NCBI GenBank assembly: GCA_030040035.1 | Contig: JASHUJ010000132.1 | Coordinates: forward strand, 1-5,285 | Reading direction: 5' to 3' | Length of the DNA: 5,285 nt | DNA from: Thermoplasmata archaeon | GTDB lineage: Archaea; Thermoplasmatota; Thermoplasmata; Lutacidiplasmatales; UBA184 | Shown here: piece by piece, positions 4,664 through 5,285 of the stretch | How positions within the stretch are numbered: position 1 is the stretch's first letter | Layout: each line of letters opens with the position of its first letter | Notes under the pieces: model-generated | What the model was told of the DNA's origin: nothing | The model's input: the letters and a program-made list of their open reading frames with translations, nothing else | Databases searched by the model: none | Program-made: the position numbers and the translations under genes

Positions 4664-5285
4664 GCGCCGCCGATCTCGAGGACCGGATCGTCAGCGCCGT
4701 CGCGGCGATCGGACCGAGCGTGGCGAGCGTCGAGAGCCTGCGGGTCGGACGGCGCCGCGGATCGGGCGCGTACGCGATGCCCGGACAGGCGAGCGCGGTC
4801 GTCTGGGACTCCAGCGGGTACTTGTTGACGAACCAGCACGTCGTGGAGGGCGCGACCTCGCTCAAGGTCCACCTCGCCGACGGGCGCGAGCTCCCCGGAG
4901 AGGTCGTTGGAGGGGACGCCGTGACGGACGTCGCGCTCGTCAAGGTCGATGCTGTCGAGGTCCCGGCGGCGCGGCTCGGGGACTCCGACCACCTGAAGGT
5001 CGGCCAGATCGTCCTTGCCGTCGGCCACGCTCTGGGACTGCCCGGTGGCCCCACGGTATCGACCGGCGTCGTGAGCGCGCTGGGCCGACCGCTCCTCGGT
5101 TCCGACTTCATCTTCGAGGGCCTGGTCCAGACGGACGCGGCGATCAACCCGGGCAACAGCGGAGGACCGCTCCTCGATCTTTCGGGCTCGGTCATCGGGA
5201 TCAACACGGCGATGATGCCGTTCGCTCAGGGGGTCGGCTTCGCGATCCCGGTCCACGCCGTGCGGCGGATCGCCGACGAGCTGCG
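4660..5285 (+). CDS. HtrA/Do-like serine protease, family S1C (N-terminal part, end off window)
   Basis: The first 208 residues of a trypsin-fold protease of the HtrA (DegP/DegS) type, which degrades damaged or unfolded proteins. The full catalytic triad is visible: His60 in LTNQHVVEG, Asp90 in AVTDVALVKV, and Ser167 in NPGNSGGPL. Further family landmarks are DGRELPGEVVG at 74-84, ARLGDSDHLKVGQIV near 104-117, GVVSALGR near 136-143, the QTDAAINPGN oxyanion-side stretch, and the closing GVGFAIPV at 191-198. A PDZ domain would follow but is off the window. The N-terminus (MSAADLEDRIVSAVAAIG) has no signal peptide or membrane anchor, so a cytoplasmic form is likely, unlike DegP. The gene is open to the window edge, so no stop is seen. 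The GTG start overlaps the preceding TGA by 4 bases and has GGAGG 6 bases upstream, so it is co-translated with the small genes ahead of it. Confidence 0.95.
   Translation, partial: MSAADLEDRIVSAVAAIGPSVASVESLRVGRRRGSGAYAMPGQASAVVWDSSGYLLTNQHVVEGATSLKVHLADGRELPGEVVGGDAVTDVALVKVDAVEVPAARLGDSDHLKVGQIVLAVGHALGLPGGPTVSTGVVSALGRPLLGSDFIFEGLVQTDAAINPGNSGGPLLDLSGSVIGINTAMMPFAQGVGFAIPVHAVRRIADEL

Noticed and set aside
4290..5256. Two long minus-strand frames over the small genes and protease
   Set aside because: The opposite strand encodes a complete HtrA catalytic triad; these frames are Arg/Ser/Pro-rich shadows.

Overview
The window is GC-rich (roughly two thirds G+C by eye, with a strong preference for G/C in the third codon position) and densely coding. 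It probably comes from a high-GC prokaryote, and an archaeon is my favoured reading. The supporting evidence is weak: short A/T islands about 35 bases ahead of several starts look like archaeal TATA boxes with very short leaders, and no clear bacterial -35/-10 pair is visible. A high-GC Thermoplasmatota-type archaeon would fit, but a bacterium is not excluded. There are no RNA genes, insertion sequences or CRISPR repeats.

Layout: (1) 2-859 (+) is the C-terminal part of an angiotensin-converting-enzyme-like peptidase (family M2); its start lies off the left edge. (2) 893-4105 (-) is an ABC exporter cassette. In transcription order it holds a winged-helix regulator (4105-3494), an ABC ATPase (3355-2510) and an ABC-2-type permease (about 2503-893). 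The peptidase and permease genes converge across a 33-base gap. (3) 4106-4277 is a 172-base divergent promoter region with candidate TATA boxes on both sides and three inverted repeats. (4) 4278-5285 (+) is a compact operon: a 90-residue helical protein of unknown function, a probable 35-residue proline-rich protein, and an HtrA/Do-like serine protease that runs off the right edge with its full catalytic triad visible.

How the genes work together: the regulator, ATPase and permease probably form a self-regulated export system, substrate unknown. The three right-hand genes are tightly spaced. The protease GTG start overlaps the preceding TGA by four bases (GTGA), so the small proteins may be co-translated with the protease and could be its partners.

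The most unusual point is the permease start. Between the ATPase stop (2510-2512) and the first in-frame GTG (2258-2260), about 250 bases are clearly coding for this membrane protein. Yet they contain no ATG, GTG or TTG in any minus-strand frame. The protein must begin at a near-cognate codon such as ATC or GTC just after a G-rich ribosome-binding-like run, or arise by readthrough of the in-frame TGA, or a base in the sequence is wrong or mutated.
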